NCBI GenBank assembly: GCA_947095585.1
Contig: OX352763.1
Span: 33,157,462-33,221,461 of the forward strand
Length of the DNA stretch: 64,000 bases
Source: Nephrocerus scutellatus
Lineage: Eukaryota > Arthropoda > Insecta > Diptera > Pipunculidae
Direction: 5' to 3'
The stretch's first letter is position 1, and every line of letters starts with the position of its first letter. Below the pieces are notes generated by a model. The model saw nothing but the letters and a program-made list of their open reading frames with translations, was not told the origin of the DNA and did no database searches. The translations under genes were made by a program, and so were the position numbers. This document shows, one piece after another, positions 1 through 11,122 of this stretch.

Positions 1-1290
1 TTTTTTCAAAAACTGTTCTTACCGGAGATACACATGATGTGTAAAAAAAATTTCTATGGGAAAAAAATTTAAATAATAACTCAAACATTTTTAAAAAAAA
101 GTTCGGTCTATCGGAGATACACATATGTTTAAAATTTAAAGTAAATCGGGCTAATTTCTAAAAAAATGTATGGCCCCGCCCCCGGGCCTCAGAGCCCATT
201 CGCTCCAAAAATTTTACAAAAACTTTACGGGGACCCCTTAAGAGTCAAGGCCCATTCGCTCAAAAATGGCCAAAAAGTTTTGTCCATCGGAGACACACAC
301 ATACATAAAATTTGAAGCAAATCGGGTTAATTTTTATTTTAAATTTGTATGAGGCCCCACGACCCCAGGGCCCGTCGTCTGTTCATTTTTTACAACAAGT
401 GTTGTCCATCGGAGATAAACACTGCATATAGCAGTCAATTGGATTTGCATTTAAATTCTAAAAAACGGATAGTATTCATTTAAAATAACGATCTGTCAAG
501 TACATGTATAAAATTTAAAGAAAATCGGGTTAATTTTTAAAAATATTATATGGGCACCCGTCGGCCTTGAGGCCCCAAATAGAGAGTTTTATCTCCGGAA
601 ATACACATCTGTGCAAAATAAAATCGGACTTCTGAAAGCGGGTTGAAAATTGATCGCAAAATTCCACGACAGATAGACAGACGTGCCACGGGCAAGCGAA
701 TTTAAAAATTTAAATTTTTCTTGTAAATTGGAGATTCGATTTTGTGGTGAAATTCCCAATTTGGTGGTGAACGAAGTACCACTTAAATTCCTTCTTTTGA
801 GTTGAGTTAAGCTGTAAAACAGTTGAGTGTGTAACCAGTTCTTCATATACTCGTAATATTTTGCAAAACACAAATAAAGATAGCACTCACACAACTGAGT
901 GTACAACACATTTCAATTGCGGAAACATTCAGATTTATATAAAAATATTTGTTCTACTTCCTGTTGATATCTCTATACTCTCTGCTGCAACACAACCACA
1001 ATCGTAAAGCAAGCAGCGCTGATTACAGCACATCATCTCATCAGCGCACTCAGAACACAGTCATTGTAGTATGATATGATTTGATGCCGCTAAATGGAAA
1101 TATTTGTATGGGAGCCCCCCGATCCCGCTGCCCGATCTCTCTGAAATTTTAATAGAAAGTATTGTCACCGGAAATATACATGTGTGCAAAATTTCACATT
1201 TCAATAAAATCGGGCTTTGGGAAGTGGGTTAAAAAGTGATTAGAAAATCTGGCCAGCCAGCCAGCCAGCCAGCCACGGGCACGCGAAGTT
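1..1290. repeat. Tandem-like GGAGATACACATG repeat modules with short GACA/CCAG microsatellites
   Basis: Diverged modules of about 110-130 bp recur here. Each has a CATCGGAGATACACATG-like motif (near 17, 109, 285, 405, 593 and 1165), then an A/T stretch ending in AATCGGG, then a C-rich GGGCCCCCGACCCC-like segment. Two modules end with a tail: TTGATCGCAAAATTCCACGA followed by GACAGACAGAC (640-690) or CCAGCCAGCCAGCC (about 1250-1275), then CACGGGCACGCGAAGTTAATATAG. The same unit occurs at about 51000-51505. The layout resembles GTCY-tailed dipteran repeats (mini-me/DINE-1, Helentron-related); that assignment is inference. No coding sequence is seen. Confidence 0.7.
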
Positions 1291-1582
1291 AATATAGAGA
1301 ATTTAAAAAACCACTTAAAATTTGCATACTCTTAGATTTGACAAGTAGTATCGATTAGGTAAAAAGTATCGCTTAAATGGAGTTTTACAAAATGTCGAAC
1401 GTTTAATTTGCTTACCTTAACAAATTTTGTTTCTATCCAAACAGCTCACTTTGTCTTTAATTAGACGCCTTCTTAAAAGGTTCTTATAAAGATAAAGATT
1501 TTACGCCATTAACGCATTTTTATACAAGAGCACTTCTTCGCTATGTTAAATTTTCACAAATATTAATCTTTGGCACATTGAT
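1291..1582. other. AT-rich spacer, nothing recognised
   Basis: About 290 bp of AT-rich sequence between the repeat array and the SINE. No gene, repeat or RNA was recognised. Confidence 0.5.
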
Positions 1583-1594
1583 ACCAGCGTTTAC
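1583..1594 (+). repeat. SINE target-site duplication, left copy
   Basis: ACCAGCGTTTAC, identical to 1853-1864 on the other side of the SINE. Confidence 0.85.
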
Positions 1595-1852
1595 AATAAT
1601 AATAATATTAGGCGCGACAGACCATAGCGGTCCAAGGCCTAGTTTCTCGCGACCATTTGTGTTGCGCATGTATATTTTTGGACACAAATGGAAGGGACCT
1701 AGGTACAATTTAAGGCCAGATCCGAACGCCGAATTGAGAAGCTTTCCGTGACAAGTTATTACTCTCGAAGCGTTTGTCACCCATTCGCGATGGTGTTACT
1801 GGGATTCGAACCACCAAGTAGCCATGTGCATTTCCACTGATCCACGGCGCCC
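1595..1852 (-). mobile_element. tRNA-derived SINE with 12-bp target duplication
   Basis: Read on the minus strand, the element begins GGGCGCCGTGGATCAGTGG, which is tRNA-like with an A box. A B box GGTTCGAATCCC follows about 35 nt later. Then come an unrelated body and an (ATT)n tail. It is flanked by an exact 12-bp direct repeat, ACCAGCGTTTAC, at 1583-1594 and 1853-1864, which marks target-primed insertion. Related copies: about 38203-38465 (older), a head piece at 24960-25087, and possibly 48195-48245. It is not a functional tRNA gene: the cloverleaf is incomplete and a long non-tRNA body follows. Confidence 0.85.
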
Positions 1853-1864
1853 ACCAGCGTTTAC
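1853..1864 (+). repeat. SINE target-site duplication, right copy
   Basis: ACCAGCGTTTAC, identical to 1583-1594; the SINE head begins immediately next to it. Confidence 0.85.
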
Positions 1865-4463
1865 GATAGCAAGTTTTTATACCAAGTTTACAAATATCTT
1901 GGTTTCATGCTGCTATTAAATGATGCAGTCAAGTGTGGAACGGACTCGCTTTACAACCAAATTCATAGTAGTACACTTTTTTTTAATTTTTAAATAAATA
2001 TCGTATTTAATAAAAACTATTTTGATATATTTCTAATAAACTTTTTAATCAAAAAAAATAAATTCGAATAAAAAAGTTTTGATTATACCAGCTTTAACCC
2101 GATGCGCCCGATAAAAAACCATCTTTAAAGTCTCTATCAATTTATGTAGATTTTCATCTCAACTATCATTTTAATTCTTCTTCTCATCTTCTCATCCTTG
2201 TTCCTTGTTCATTTTCATTATTTTACTCACTGCAACCTTACAACACTCTCTACACCCGCATATGACAATTTCTACAAAAAAAAATTGTCAAGAAATTAGC
2301 AAAAAAACGCAATCCCTGTTCTAACAAGTGAGTACCGACAAACTTGTTAAACACACCGACCGCACTTACATAATCCTCGAGAACAAAAAAAAATGTTGTT
2401 GCTTTTTGTGCGAGATGGAAACTTTTGCTTCTTGCTGGAATTATGATCAACGATGAGGCAACGACGCTGCATTGACTGACCCATGCTGTGATGCGCTCGG
2501 GCCTAAACAGATATACAATCGGTATGCGAACTGTACGCTAAAAGGATTCCATAAATAAATTTACCAATTTCTTTCTCTTGCACTCTCACTCTCACGCTTA
2601 AGTTTGGCCTGTCCTTGCAATTTCGGCGGAATGTCGTTTTATTGGCGCTTCGCCGGGACCAGTACCACCAGTCTTACTCGCAGTTCCTGCAAAGAAGTGA
2701 TGAAGTTTTTTCTTCTTTGTCATCCACAAACACGAAGAAAGTTCCGGTCTGACGAATAAGCAATTCTCAGAACGGATAACTCAACTACTCAAGTTCACCC
2801 TTTTGGAATGTTAAGCAACAGCCAAGACCAAGACTTTAACTCTAGCAACAGAGTAGGAGTCTCCTGGTGATTCTATTCTGCTGTTGATGCGGTGAAGCAA
2901 TGATGCTGCTAGATTTAAAATATATAATCTACCCGTACTACTTGTTGTTTTTGTACTTTGTGGATTAGACTTTTTGTTGGCTTGTCGTGGAACGTCACAC
3001 CTTTGCTGATTCCATGGCCACCGCAACTAGGTGGGAAACGTCGTCACCGACAACCGACGGACTTTGTCGTATAAACAGTCTATCTCATCATCATTATTAT
3101 CGTCATGGCCGGTGGGTAGACTTCAATCCAAACTGATGGAGGGTATTTTTTTTACATCGTCACATCACATCCAGGCAAAGTTTCCTTTTTCCAAACGACG
3201 TGCTTTTTGTTCCTTTTTATTGTTTTCTAGTAAATAGAACGTCCTGCACTTCTTAATAATGCTTTTAAGTAAACATTTCCTCCGACCAAAAAAGGATTTT
3301 CACTTTCACGTCCCGTTTACGTTGCACCGCGCTATCAAGTGCACTTCACTGTGTAGTTAGGGCCAATTTAGTATCCATATACATGGTACATGCTTGAGTC
3401 AACGAAAAGCATCCGATGCACGAAAGCAATGAAATTCCCAATTTTAAATTCCAAACATGCAGCTAACGTTGGTAGAGTGAGACCTTCATGAGACCTTGCG
3501 CTTACTCCACTTACTTCCCCGGGTAATTGGGTAAAAAAAATGCACCAGGGAGAGTTTTATGTTTCGTATTTTGGCTAACAAATTATGTGAAAATACCATA
3601 ATACCCTGCATCCGCAAAGGCAGGATGCGAAAATGTGATGTGAACTATTATGGTGGTTGCGAAGATAAAAAGAAACCCCACCACTGCCACAAACACAGAT
3701 ACCGCACTCGTCTAGTGTTTCATCAACTACGTGACTTCCATACCTGCGGGAGTGTCTAAAAGGGATTTGGGATTCGTATTCAATTCTGCAAAATCGAGAA
3801 CCTGCAAGGCAAAGTTTTCTGATAGGATTTTCCCACTACATGCTCAGCATTTCGTACGAACGAGTAGCAAGATTTTAGAAGGAATAGTACTTGTACTCGT
3901 TGGAAGGCCGATAGGGTGGACGTCTCTTCCGACACCAAGGAATTACCGTCGTCGTCTTGCGGTTGTTTTTGTTGTTGTGGAAATCTCATCATAGGCCATA
4001 TTTTGAAGGATTTTAGTGCGGTCGTTGAGAAACTAGCAACAATTTTCTGATGATGTTGTTGCGTCGACTCACGGTGGCAGGGACGCGCATTGCGGTAACA
4101 TCCATTTGCACCGCATACAAATAGTTGTACAACCAAACGATGCACCACGCTCGCTCGCAGCAGCGGTAGTTTCTGTCCATCGGATTCTTAACACCCCAGA
4201 CCTGATGATGGCTGATGATTACCATCAGCATTAAGTGCACCAAAATTCAATTTGGATGAAATTTTTTTCGAGATTTTTTTCCTCTTCGAAATGGAATTTG
4301 GAGTAATAGTAATTTGCTGATGAGTGCTGGAAACGAAATGTAAGGAAAGGAAATTTTTGGTCTGTCTGCCAATAGTGTTTGAGAATAAATTCCTTAACAT
4401 TGTTACCTACAATGAGTCGTGAACAGGCACTATTTTTTCTATTGTTTTTGTTTTTTGTTTGGA
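1865..4463. other. Unassigned region, one weak exon candidate
   Basis: About 2.6 kb of mixed AT-rich and C/T-rich sequence. Short open frames on both strands show no recognisable domain and look random. The only coding-like patch is a possible 89-nt terminal exon on the minus strand at 2598-2686, listed separately. No repeat family was recognised. Confidence 0.4.
2598..2686 (-). CDS. Possible terminal coding exon (weak)
   Basis: On the minus strand a pyrimidine tract ending CTTTGCAG (acceptor AG at 2688-2687) is followed by 29 codons with balanced, GC-richer codon use (TASKTGGTGPGEAPIKRH...) and a TAA at 2600-2598. I do not recognise the peptide. It could be the last exon of a gene with earlier exons far away, or chance. 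Nothing upstream in the window supports a partner exon. Confidence 0.2.
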
Positions 4464-5368
4464 CGAGTTTCCCAAAGTGTGCTCCGCGGAGCACTTGGTG
4501 CTCCGCAGACAGAAAGAAAAAAAATGTAAAATCCACAAGATCATTTATGTTTTCGCGCCTGCAATTTCTTTGAATGTCGTCACATTTTTTCAAATGTGTT
4601 TTCTTCTTCTGCCGGCTAGAATCTATCTGAAATCCATTTTCAGTTGTTGTCGCGCAACCAGGCTGTACCCGCAACTCTGTTCTGCTACCCAACATGCGAG
4701 AGGTATGTTTATACTCATGCAAACACATTTTGTATCTTCTTGTAACTGACATAGTTGTAGCCGCAACGGCGTTATAACGGTCCTTTCTCGACACTTTTGT
4801 CTGTGAATACATCTCAAGATGCGAAGTTCTTAGTAAATGCAGAAAAGGCCTACGCATTGTCGATTGCCTGCAAAACAGAAACATTCGCCAACACAGCCTT
4901 ATGATCTTAAGACCCATTTGATTTTGTACGCGAATAGAATCCGTGCATTACGTAGAACTATGAGTATGTTCAGCAAGACGTTTTTCATAAAATATTTACA
5001 TACCTAGTTCTTTTAAGTTCATCTATGAATAGGATTTAATACCTTTTATTTTTGTATGGAAACAATCGTCGTAAAAACAAGACATCTCTTCGTTGTGTTA
5101 CAATTGTGAATAATACAATGGATCGCTGGTTAAAGTCTGGATCCTTAAAAGGAACAGTAAAATTCTCCGATATTGCATCGAAAAAAGCTCCTGAAGAATT
5201 AGCAGTTAGGAGGTAAACTATTGTGCTAGCATTGCTGTTGTGGAGAGTGCGCAATAGAAACAGCGAGTTCAGAACTTTCTGAAATGTTGGACAGTTTACC
5301 TAGTACTAGTTCTATGGAGTCAACGTGGCAAAAAAAAAAAACAAAAAAAAACACGTGAATCTTGAATT

Positions 5369-5659
5369 TTGCGAGACCAGTATAATGTTTCCAGAAAAAA
5401 TGGGTTATGTTCTAGAAGTCATTATGTTCTTCATCGCCATGCCCTTGCTATGAGCAAAATGCCTTTTTTCCTTAAAGAAGTCCTGGACGAAAGCTTGAAA
5501 ATAATAAACTTTATTAAATCACGACCTAAGAACGCAAGGCTATTCAAAGTGATGTGCGATGACATGTATGTAGTTGGCATATGTTTTGCTACTTCACGCA
5601 GAAGTAATTTGGCTTTCTCCGGGCAAAGCTTTGATTCGGCTCTTCGAAATGAGGGCTGA
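5369..5659 (+). pseudogene. hAT transposase fragment (ZBED5-like)
   Basis: A 96-residue open frame whose middle (HYVLHRHALAMSKMP, then LDESLKIINFIKSRPKNAR) matches the conserved hAT block before the RW motif in ZBED5/FAM200-type proteins. The expected EVRWLSRG segment is missing and downstream sequence is frameshifted, so this is a relic. Confidence 0.65.
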
Positions 5660-6055
5660 AGTAAGAACGTTTTTTAGTAGATGAAGACTTTGCTTTGGGT
5701 GAGAGGTAATGCAATGAGCGATGGCTTTTAGAGTTAGCGTATCTCGCAGAAATTTTAAAAAAATGAATGATTAAAGTCTTTTTCTTCAGGGAAACGCAAT
5801 AACTATTTTTGATACCAGCGACAAAGTAAAGACGTTAAAAAAATTGATTTTTGGGAAAAATCAATTAAAAATCGAAATCTAGATAGCTTTCCAATGATCA
5901 AAGAGTTTAAAGAGGAGATAGATTCTGATATTCTCGATGATATTTTAAGTGAGTTTCACAATCACCTGCTGAGTTTGGTAGAAGGTTTCCAAACCTGCTG
6001 GCTTCCCTAATAAGCTACCTAAAATATTATATTTATGTATTTATGAATTACATTC

Positions 6056-6325
6056 TTATTTTTATTTTTATTTTTATTTTTATTTTTATTTTTATTTTTA
6101 TTTTTATTTTTATTTTTATTTTTATTTTTATTTTTATTTTTATTTTTATTTTTATTTTTATTTTTATTTTTATTTTTATTTTTATTTTTATTTTTATTTT
6201 TATTTTTATTTTTATTTTTATTTTTATTTTTATTTTTATTTTTATTTTTATTTTTATTTTTATTTTTATTTTTATTTTTATTTTTTTTTTATTTTTATTT
6301 TTATTTTTATTTATATTTTTATTTT
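6056..6325 (+). repeat. (TTTTTA)n hexanucleotide array
   Basis: About 45 near-perfect copies of the hexamer TTTTTA/ATTTTT with a few length changes near 6284-6315. The open frame it creates (Phe-Ile repeats) is an artefact of the repeat, not a gene. Confidence 0.97.
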
Positions 6326-6487
6326 AAACATTGTTGTTGCTTTTTTTTTGCTTTAAGGAAAAAAATTTTTATTTTGGTATCAACTTGTTAAAAAACATTG
6401 TGGTTAAAATTATCGGGCTGAAAAAAGTGGTCCGCTGTAAATTAAAAGTGCTCCACGACAAAAAAAAAGATTGGGAAACGCTGGTCT

Positions 6488-7400
6488 AAATAATTGATTG
6501 ACTCACCGTAGAAAATTGCAGAGCAATACATTTAGCTCGCATCTAAAACAAGTTAAGCAATCCTGTTTAATACGGTTCTAAGATCTCAATAAGCTTTTAT
6601 TATAAGAGCATCTGGTGATCTTTAATAAGAAATTTGTTAGCACACTTGTTAGCTCATTACTGCTTTTTGTATATTACTTGTTGAATAATCATTTTACATT
6701 AGCATTTTTCTAAATCCTTCCCATTAGATAATTTTTACTGTAATATCCCTCTAGTATGTGCAAACGGTAATCTATATCCCACGTTATTTCTATATTGAGG
6801 CGTTGAATATCTTTGCTTATTGCAATATGCTTTCTTACAAATCCTCCAAGTAATGAGAATACGTATACCTTTCGATTTCTAAAACATTGTATTCTCCCAT
6901 TGTGGTGTTTTGTGAAGAAATTTTACTTTGGCTTCGTTTATTACTAGGCCAACATATTTTTCATTCACTTTTGAATGAAACAAACGCTTTGATCATAGCT
7001 CTTTTGTTTGTTTTCATGTGCGTTATCTTACATGCTTATGCGTATTGTTTATACTGTTTATTTGCAAACAATGACATTTCCATCTTTGTTTAAGTATTCT
7101 TTGATTAATTAATAACATTGTCCTAGACTAGAGAGTCACAACACCACACTAGACTTACACCTAGAAAAACTTTTAAAATATATCTCAAAAGTTTGTGTAC
7201 CTACATGAATACGATTGAATACGAAAAAATTAATTAATACAATTTAAAAATTTTACAATTTAAAGCAATGTTTTATGCCTATGTTATGTTTTTAAAAACA
7301 AATGTTTGCCACGCTCGAAAAGCCCAGTAAACAAGAATCGCTGTATATTCGTACTTTCGTAGTAGTACACTACGTAGACTTAAAATGATAACTAGTGATA
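6488..7400. other. AT-rich sequence, nothing recognised
   Basis: About 0.9 kb without recognisable coding sequence, RNA or repeat. Open frames here are short and hydrophobic by AT bias. Confidence 0.45.
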
Positions 7401-7407
7401 AGCAAAC

Positions 7408-7562
7408 GCAAGACCAAGATCATTTCATCTCGATCTTGGTCTTGCAGGTCCGATCTTGCTCTTGGTCTTGCATTTGTGCAATTAGTCTTGGTCTTGTACT
7501 GCTTGCAGCATGAGTCTTGGTCTTGGTCTTGCGGTCTTGCTGATAAAATTCTTGCAGACCAA
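7408..7562. repeat. Degenerate CAAGAC (TCTTGGTCTTG) repeat with a small hairpin
   Basis: About ten diverged copies of GTCTTG/TCTTGG fill this stretch. At the left edge GCAAGACCAAGAT (7408-7420) pairs exactly with ATCTTGGTCTTGC (7433-7445), giving a 13-bp stem and 12-nt loop. No function is apparent. Confidence 0.7.
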
Positions 7563-7604
7563 AGTATTTTTTGAATAATTTCTATGTGAGTATGTATATA
7601 TAAA

Positions 7605-8283
7605 TAGATAGGTCGTCCAAAAACAGCTGTTGTACCAGAAAACATCGATACTGTGAGAAAACTGATTGAAGAGCATGTGACTTATCGAGAAATCGAGGCA
7701 GGCCTAGGCATTAGTAACACCAGCGTATATAAGATCTTACATGAATATTTAAAGGTTCGGAAGCTATGTACAAGTTGGATTCCACATTTTTTGACAGACG
7801 CACAAAAAAAGATTCGTGCCGATTGGTGCCGCCAAATGCTTAAAAAATTAGTTGAAGGTACTACCAAAAACGTATACAAGATCGTGACAGGTGATGAGTT
7901 ATTGATATTTGCGTATGAGCCGGAAAGAAAAAGGGCAAACGGCCCAAACGGGTCTTCCAATTCGAAGAAATCCATCAAAAAATGTGCGAGTTCGGAGCAT
8001 TGGGAAACAAATGGGCGTGTTTCTTCACGAAAATCGGTCATGTGGCTACTGTGGCTCTTGAAAATCAATTGACAGTCAATTCAGCTTGTTATACGACCAT
8101 TTGATTACGGCGAATGATTTTGCATCACGATAATGCGAGCTCACACACATCACATCAAACAAGCGAGTATTTGAGCGCTCAAACGATCGAATTGATGGGT
8201 CATCCGCCTTACAGCCCCGACTTGGCACCCTACGACTTCTTCCTGTTCCCAACAATCAAAGAAAAGATTCGTGGACACCGTTT
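7605..8283 (+). pseudogene. mariner (DD34D) transposase, frameshifted
   Basis: Starting near 7610 the plus strand reads VVPENIDTVRKLIEE, HVTYREIEA, then VYKILHEYLKVRKLC and WIPHFLTDAQKK, the helix-turn-helix and linker of mariner transposases. IVTGDELLIF holds the first catalytic Asp, HHDNASSHT (about 8121) the second, and PYSPDLAPYDFFLFP the third. The usual TGDESWI tryptophan is lost. About 20 residues between the first and second blocks are deleted and the frame changes near 8040-8115. The C-terminus after KIRGHRF is gone, replaced by CT-rich sequence and an RTE copy. Dead element; terminal repeats were not found. Confidence 0.85.
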
Positions 8284-8345
8284 CCTTTTATTCTCTCTCT
8301 ATCTCTATTTCTTTTATTTGCCTCTCACCAAATAAGTCTCAACCT

Positions 8346-10735
8346 TCATCATCATCATATTTCGCTCTACAACCGGGGTCAGGTCCTGGCCTCCCGCAAA
8401 AAGTCTCTCCACCGGCCCGATTTCGAGCCGATGTCATCCAGTTTGGCATCCCTAAACTCTGGGCGTCCTGGTCTACGCCATCCTTCCAGCGTTGGCTTGG
8501 CCGGACCGCTGTTATGTTCCATAAATCCTACCGCAAAGGACTTTCCGAGCAGGATCCTCTTCGCTCATGCGAGCTAGGTGTCCTGCCCACCGGAGCCTCT
8601 CGAGCTTAATTCGATGTCGACATCGCGGTAACGCTCGTAGATCTCATCATTATAGAGTCTCCGGAATCGTCCTTCCTCACATAAGGGGCCAACAATTCTC
8701 CGTAAGACTTTTATCTCGAACGCGGCTGATAGGTAAGAATTCTTTTTGCTAAGCTAAGTCTCGGATCCATATGTAAGTACTGGTATGACCATTGTCTTAT
8801 ATACCAGCAGCTTGGATGTTATGGTCAAGTTCCTGGGTTTGAAGAGTCTTGCCAGACTATAGTAAGATTTGTTGGCTTTAAGCATTCGTTGGCGTATTTC
8901 TGGTTCCATGCTGTTATGGGCTACTTAAGTTGACCCGAGATAGTTAAAGGATTGCACTTCTTCAAATTCGCGCTCCACCATTATAATTGAGGGACCAATG
9001 TTGGAACTTCTACTCGCAGATGTGGCTACTTTGTTTTGCTCTCATTTATGTGCAGACCCAGATTTCGTGCCGCCTGCTCGATTTGGATGAAAGCTTCCTG
9101 TACAGCTCTTGGGTTTCTATCAACGATGTCAATATCGTCTGATTAAGCCAGTATTTGAATGGACTTATAGAGGATTTTTCCTCTCGCCGTTACGTCATAA
9201 ACTCGGATTACTTTCTCAAACGCCAGATTGAAGAGGACACAGGCCAGTCTATCCCCTTGTCGGAGTCCGTTATAGATGTTGAATGGGCTTGATAGTAATC
9301 CGGATATATTTACTTGGCTTATTACATTGGCCATGGTCAACCTACATAGTCGTGTCAGTTTATTTGGGATGCCGCATTCTCTCATGGCTTAATAAAGTCC
9401 TACTCTGCATTTGCTATCAAAGGCGGCATTAAAGTCTATAAAAAGATGGTGTAGTGAGTTTTGAAACTCTAGACATTATTACGTCACCATCCTAAGGGTG
9501 TAAGTCTGTTCAGTTGTTAACTTGCCTGGGATGAAGCCACACTGGTATGGACCAATGATGACTTTAGCGTATGGGGCTATCCTGTCTTGAAGGATAGAGT
9601 ACTCAACAACATTATACCACGATAATTGCTACATTTTGTGATATCTCCCTTCGTATGTACGGAGCACAGGATGCCTCTTCGCATAGCTTCTTCCTCCCAT
9701 ACTTGCATTATTATATCATGAATTGCTTGGTGTAATGTGGGGCCTCCTATTTTTATCAGTTCCGCTGGTATCCCATCAGATCCCAGGTCCTTATTATTTT
9801 TGAAACGATTTATCGCTCTGCTAACTTCGTCTATGCTTGGTGGCGGCAGCATAGTATGAACTTCGGTCATTGGTGGAGCCTCCAATTCCACAGTTAACTG
9901 ACCTTTTATCAACCTATGAAAGTGCTCTTCCCATCGCTCTAAGATGGCTTTTGAGATCGGCGATCAGATTACACTCTTTGTCCTTGCAGTATATGCAACG
10001 CGGTGTGTATTGCGTCATACCGCAGACTATTTGATAGAATTCCGCGGTTCTCGCTCTGTATTAGAACAGTATACGGGCGAGATTCTTCTCCCAGGCTGCT
10101 TTCTTTCGCCAATGAACTGTTTTTTAAATCTTCTGAGCTCTTTATATTCATCTTCGCGTGCCCGCGTTCTATGAGATTGTTGCATTGCTCAGAACGCAAC
10201 TTCTTACGTTCAGTCGGTAGCTTACATTAGTCATCCAACCAGTCGTTCCGATTTCTACGCCCGGCATCTCAGCCCCAGGACTTACTCTCCCTGCATTTAG
10301 GGCGAGTCCTATCGCTTGACCGTAGTTGTTTCTGGTCTCTTCATTGCGAAGGGCAGCCGTGTTGACTCTAATCAGATTCGCGGATGTAGTCTTTCGTGGT
10401 GATGCAATCCACGCTCGGAGCACAATACCACAAGATAGTGGTCCGAGTCGACGTTGGCACCTCGGAAAGTTCATACCGTCGTCATGTTCAGGTTGTGGCG
10501 GCGGTCCATCAACACGTGGTCTATCTGGTTGCGAGTGGCTCCATCGGAGGATACCCAGGTGGCTTTGTGGATATTTTTACGCGCAAACCTTGTACTCGCA
10601 ACGACCAAATTATTGCTTGCTGCCATCTCTATGACTCGTTGTCCATTGTCATTAGGGTTCTCGTGTAATCTATGGGTGCCAATGTACTGCTTGAATACTG
10701 GCTCCCTACCTATTTTAGCATTCATTCATAGAGGT
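8346..10735 (-). mobile_element. RTE-type non-LTR retrotransposon, 5'-truncated and degraded
   Basis: Minus strand, from the endonuclease (NAKIGREP, then NQIDHVLMDRRH, about 10725-10480) through reverse transcriptase (SDGIPAELIKIGG near 9780; SPFNIYNGLRQGDRLACVLFN near 9280-9220) to the 3' part (RLRW...HLARMSE-like, about 8600-8500). It ends in a (ATGATG)n tail at about 8347-8360. The tail, the YNGLRQGD motif and the GRPSLRW-type C-terminus fit the RTE clade. The EN is cut near its start, and many stops and shifts break the frame. The same family recurs at 22735, 25108, 26895, 29639, 33086, 37818, 47481 and 55178. Confidence 0.85.
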
Positions 10736-11122
10736 AGTTCAAAATAGCAAAATTATAAATCCTATTAGAAGCTATTTTTCCAATAACGCAAAGAAAATTA
10801 TAAATAAGCAGTTGCTTTAAACTGACATTCTCTAAATTTAAATGCGTCTGTGGTCAACACAATTGTGATAGAACTTCTGGCACAGCATACTTGTAAGCAT
10901 TTGTTGTTGTATCTTCTTCGCGTTCTTTTATTTATCAGAAATAATTATTTTTTCTTTTATTTTCACGCTTTAAACAAAATTATACAGGATATCATATCAT
11001 ACGTTTCAAGTTCCTTCGGGCATAAACTCCACTAATGCATTAACTATCGACTTCACAGCTCAACGCCTAAAGACTCAAGATCAACTGATGTACTACGCAT
11101 ATGCATTTAATCAGCCATTATA
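10736..11122. other. AT-rich spacer, nothing recognised
   Basis: About 390 bp between the RTE copy and the mariner derivative, with no recognisable gene or repeat. Confidence 0.45.

Larger units (their letters stand above)
4464..6484 (+). mobile_element. Degraded hAT element, ZBED5/FAM200-like transposase remnants
   Basis: The left end has GTTTCCCAAAGTGTGCTCCG-like sequence (about 4467). The right end read in reverse is CCAGCGTTTCCCAA (6484-6471) with a matching GGAGCAC further in, so the two form imperfect terminal inverted repeats of the hAT type. Between them are plus-strand pieces: MDRWLKSGSLK at about 5118; HRHALAMSKMP and KIINFIKSRPKNARLFKVM at about 5430-5560; and LSEFHNHLLSLVEGF at about 5947-5990. 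These are characteristic of hAT transposases related to ZBED5/FAM200/SCAND3. Frameshifts, stops and missing segments make it a pseudogene. Flanks GTTTGGAC and GTCTAAAT could be a decayed 8-bp duplication. The array at 6056-6325 lies inside the element. Confidence 0.65.

Noticed and set aside
1..1290. CRISPR-like array
   Set aside because: Repeats are long, diverged and unevenly spaced with no unique spacers; the genome is eukaryotic.
1795..1852. tRNA-like sequence with a canonical B box
   Set aside because: Part of a SINE: no full cloverleaf, long non-tRNA body and flanking target duplication.
4231..4917. 228-residue open frame on the minus strand
   Set aside because: No domain, signal or splice support; it runs across the left end of the hAT relic and has the composition of chance reading of AT- and CT-rich DNA.
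6043..6327. 94-residue open frame of alternating Ile and Phe
   Set aside because: Produced entirely by the (TTTTTA)n array.
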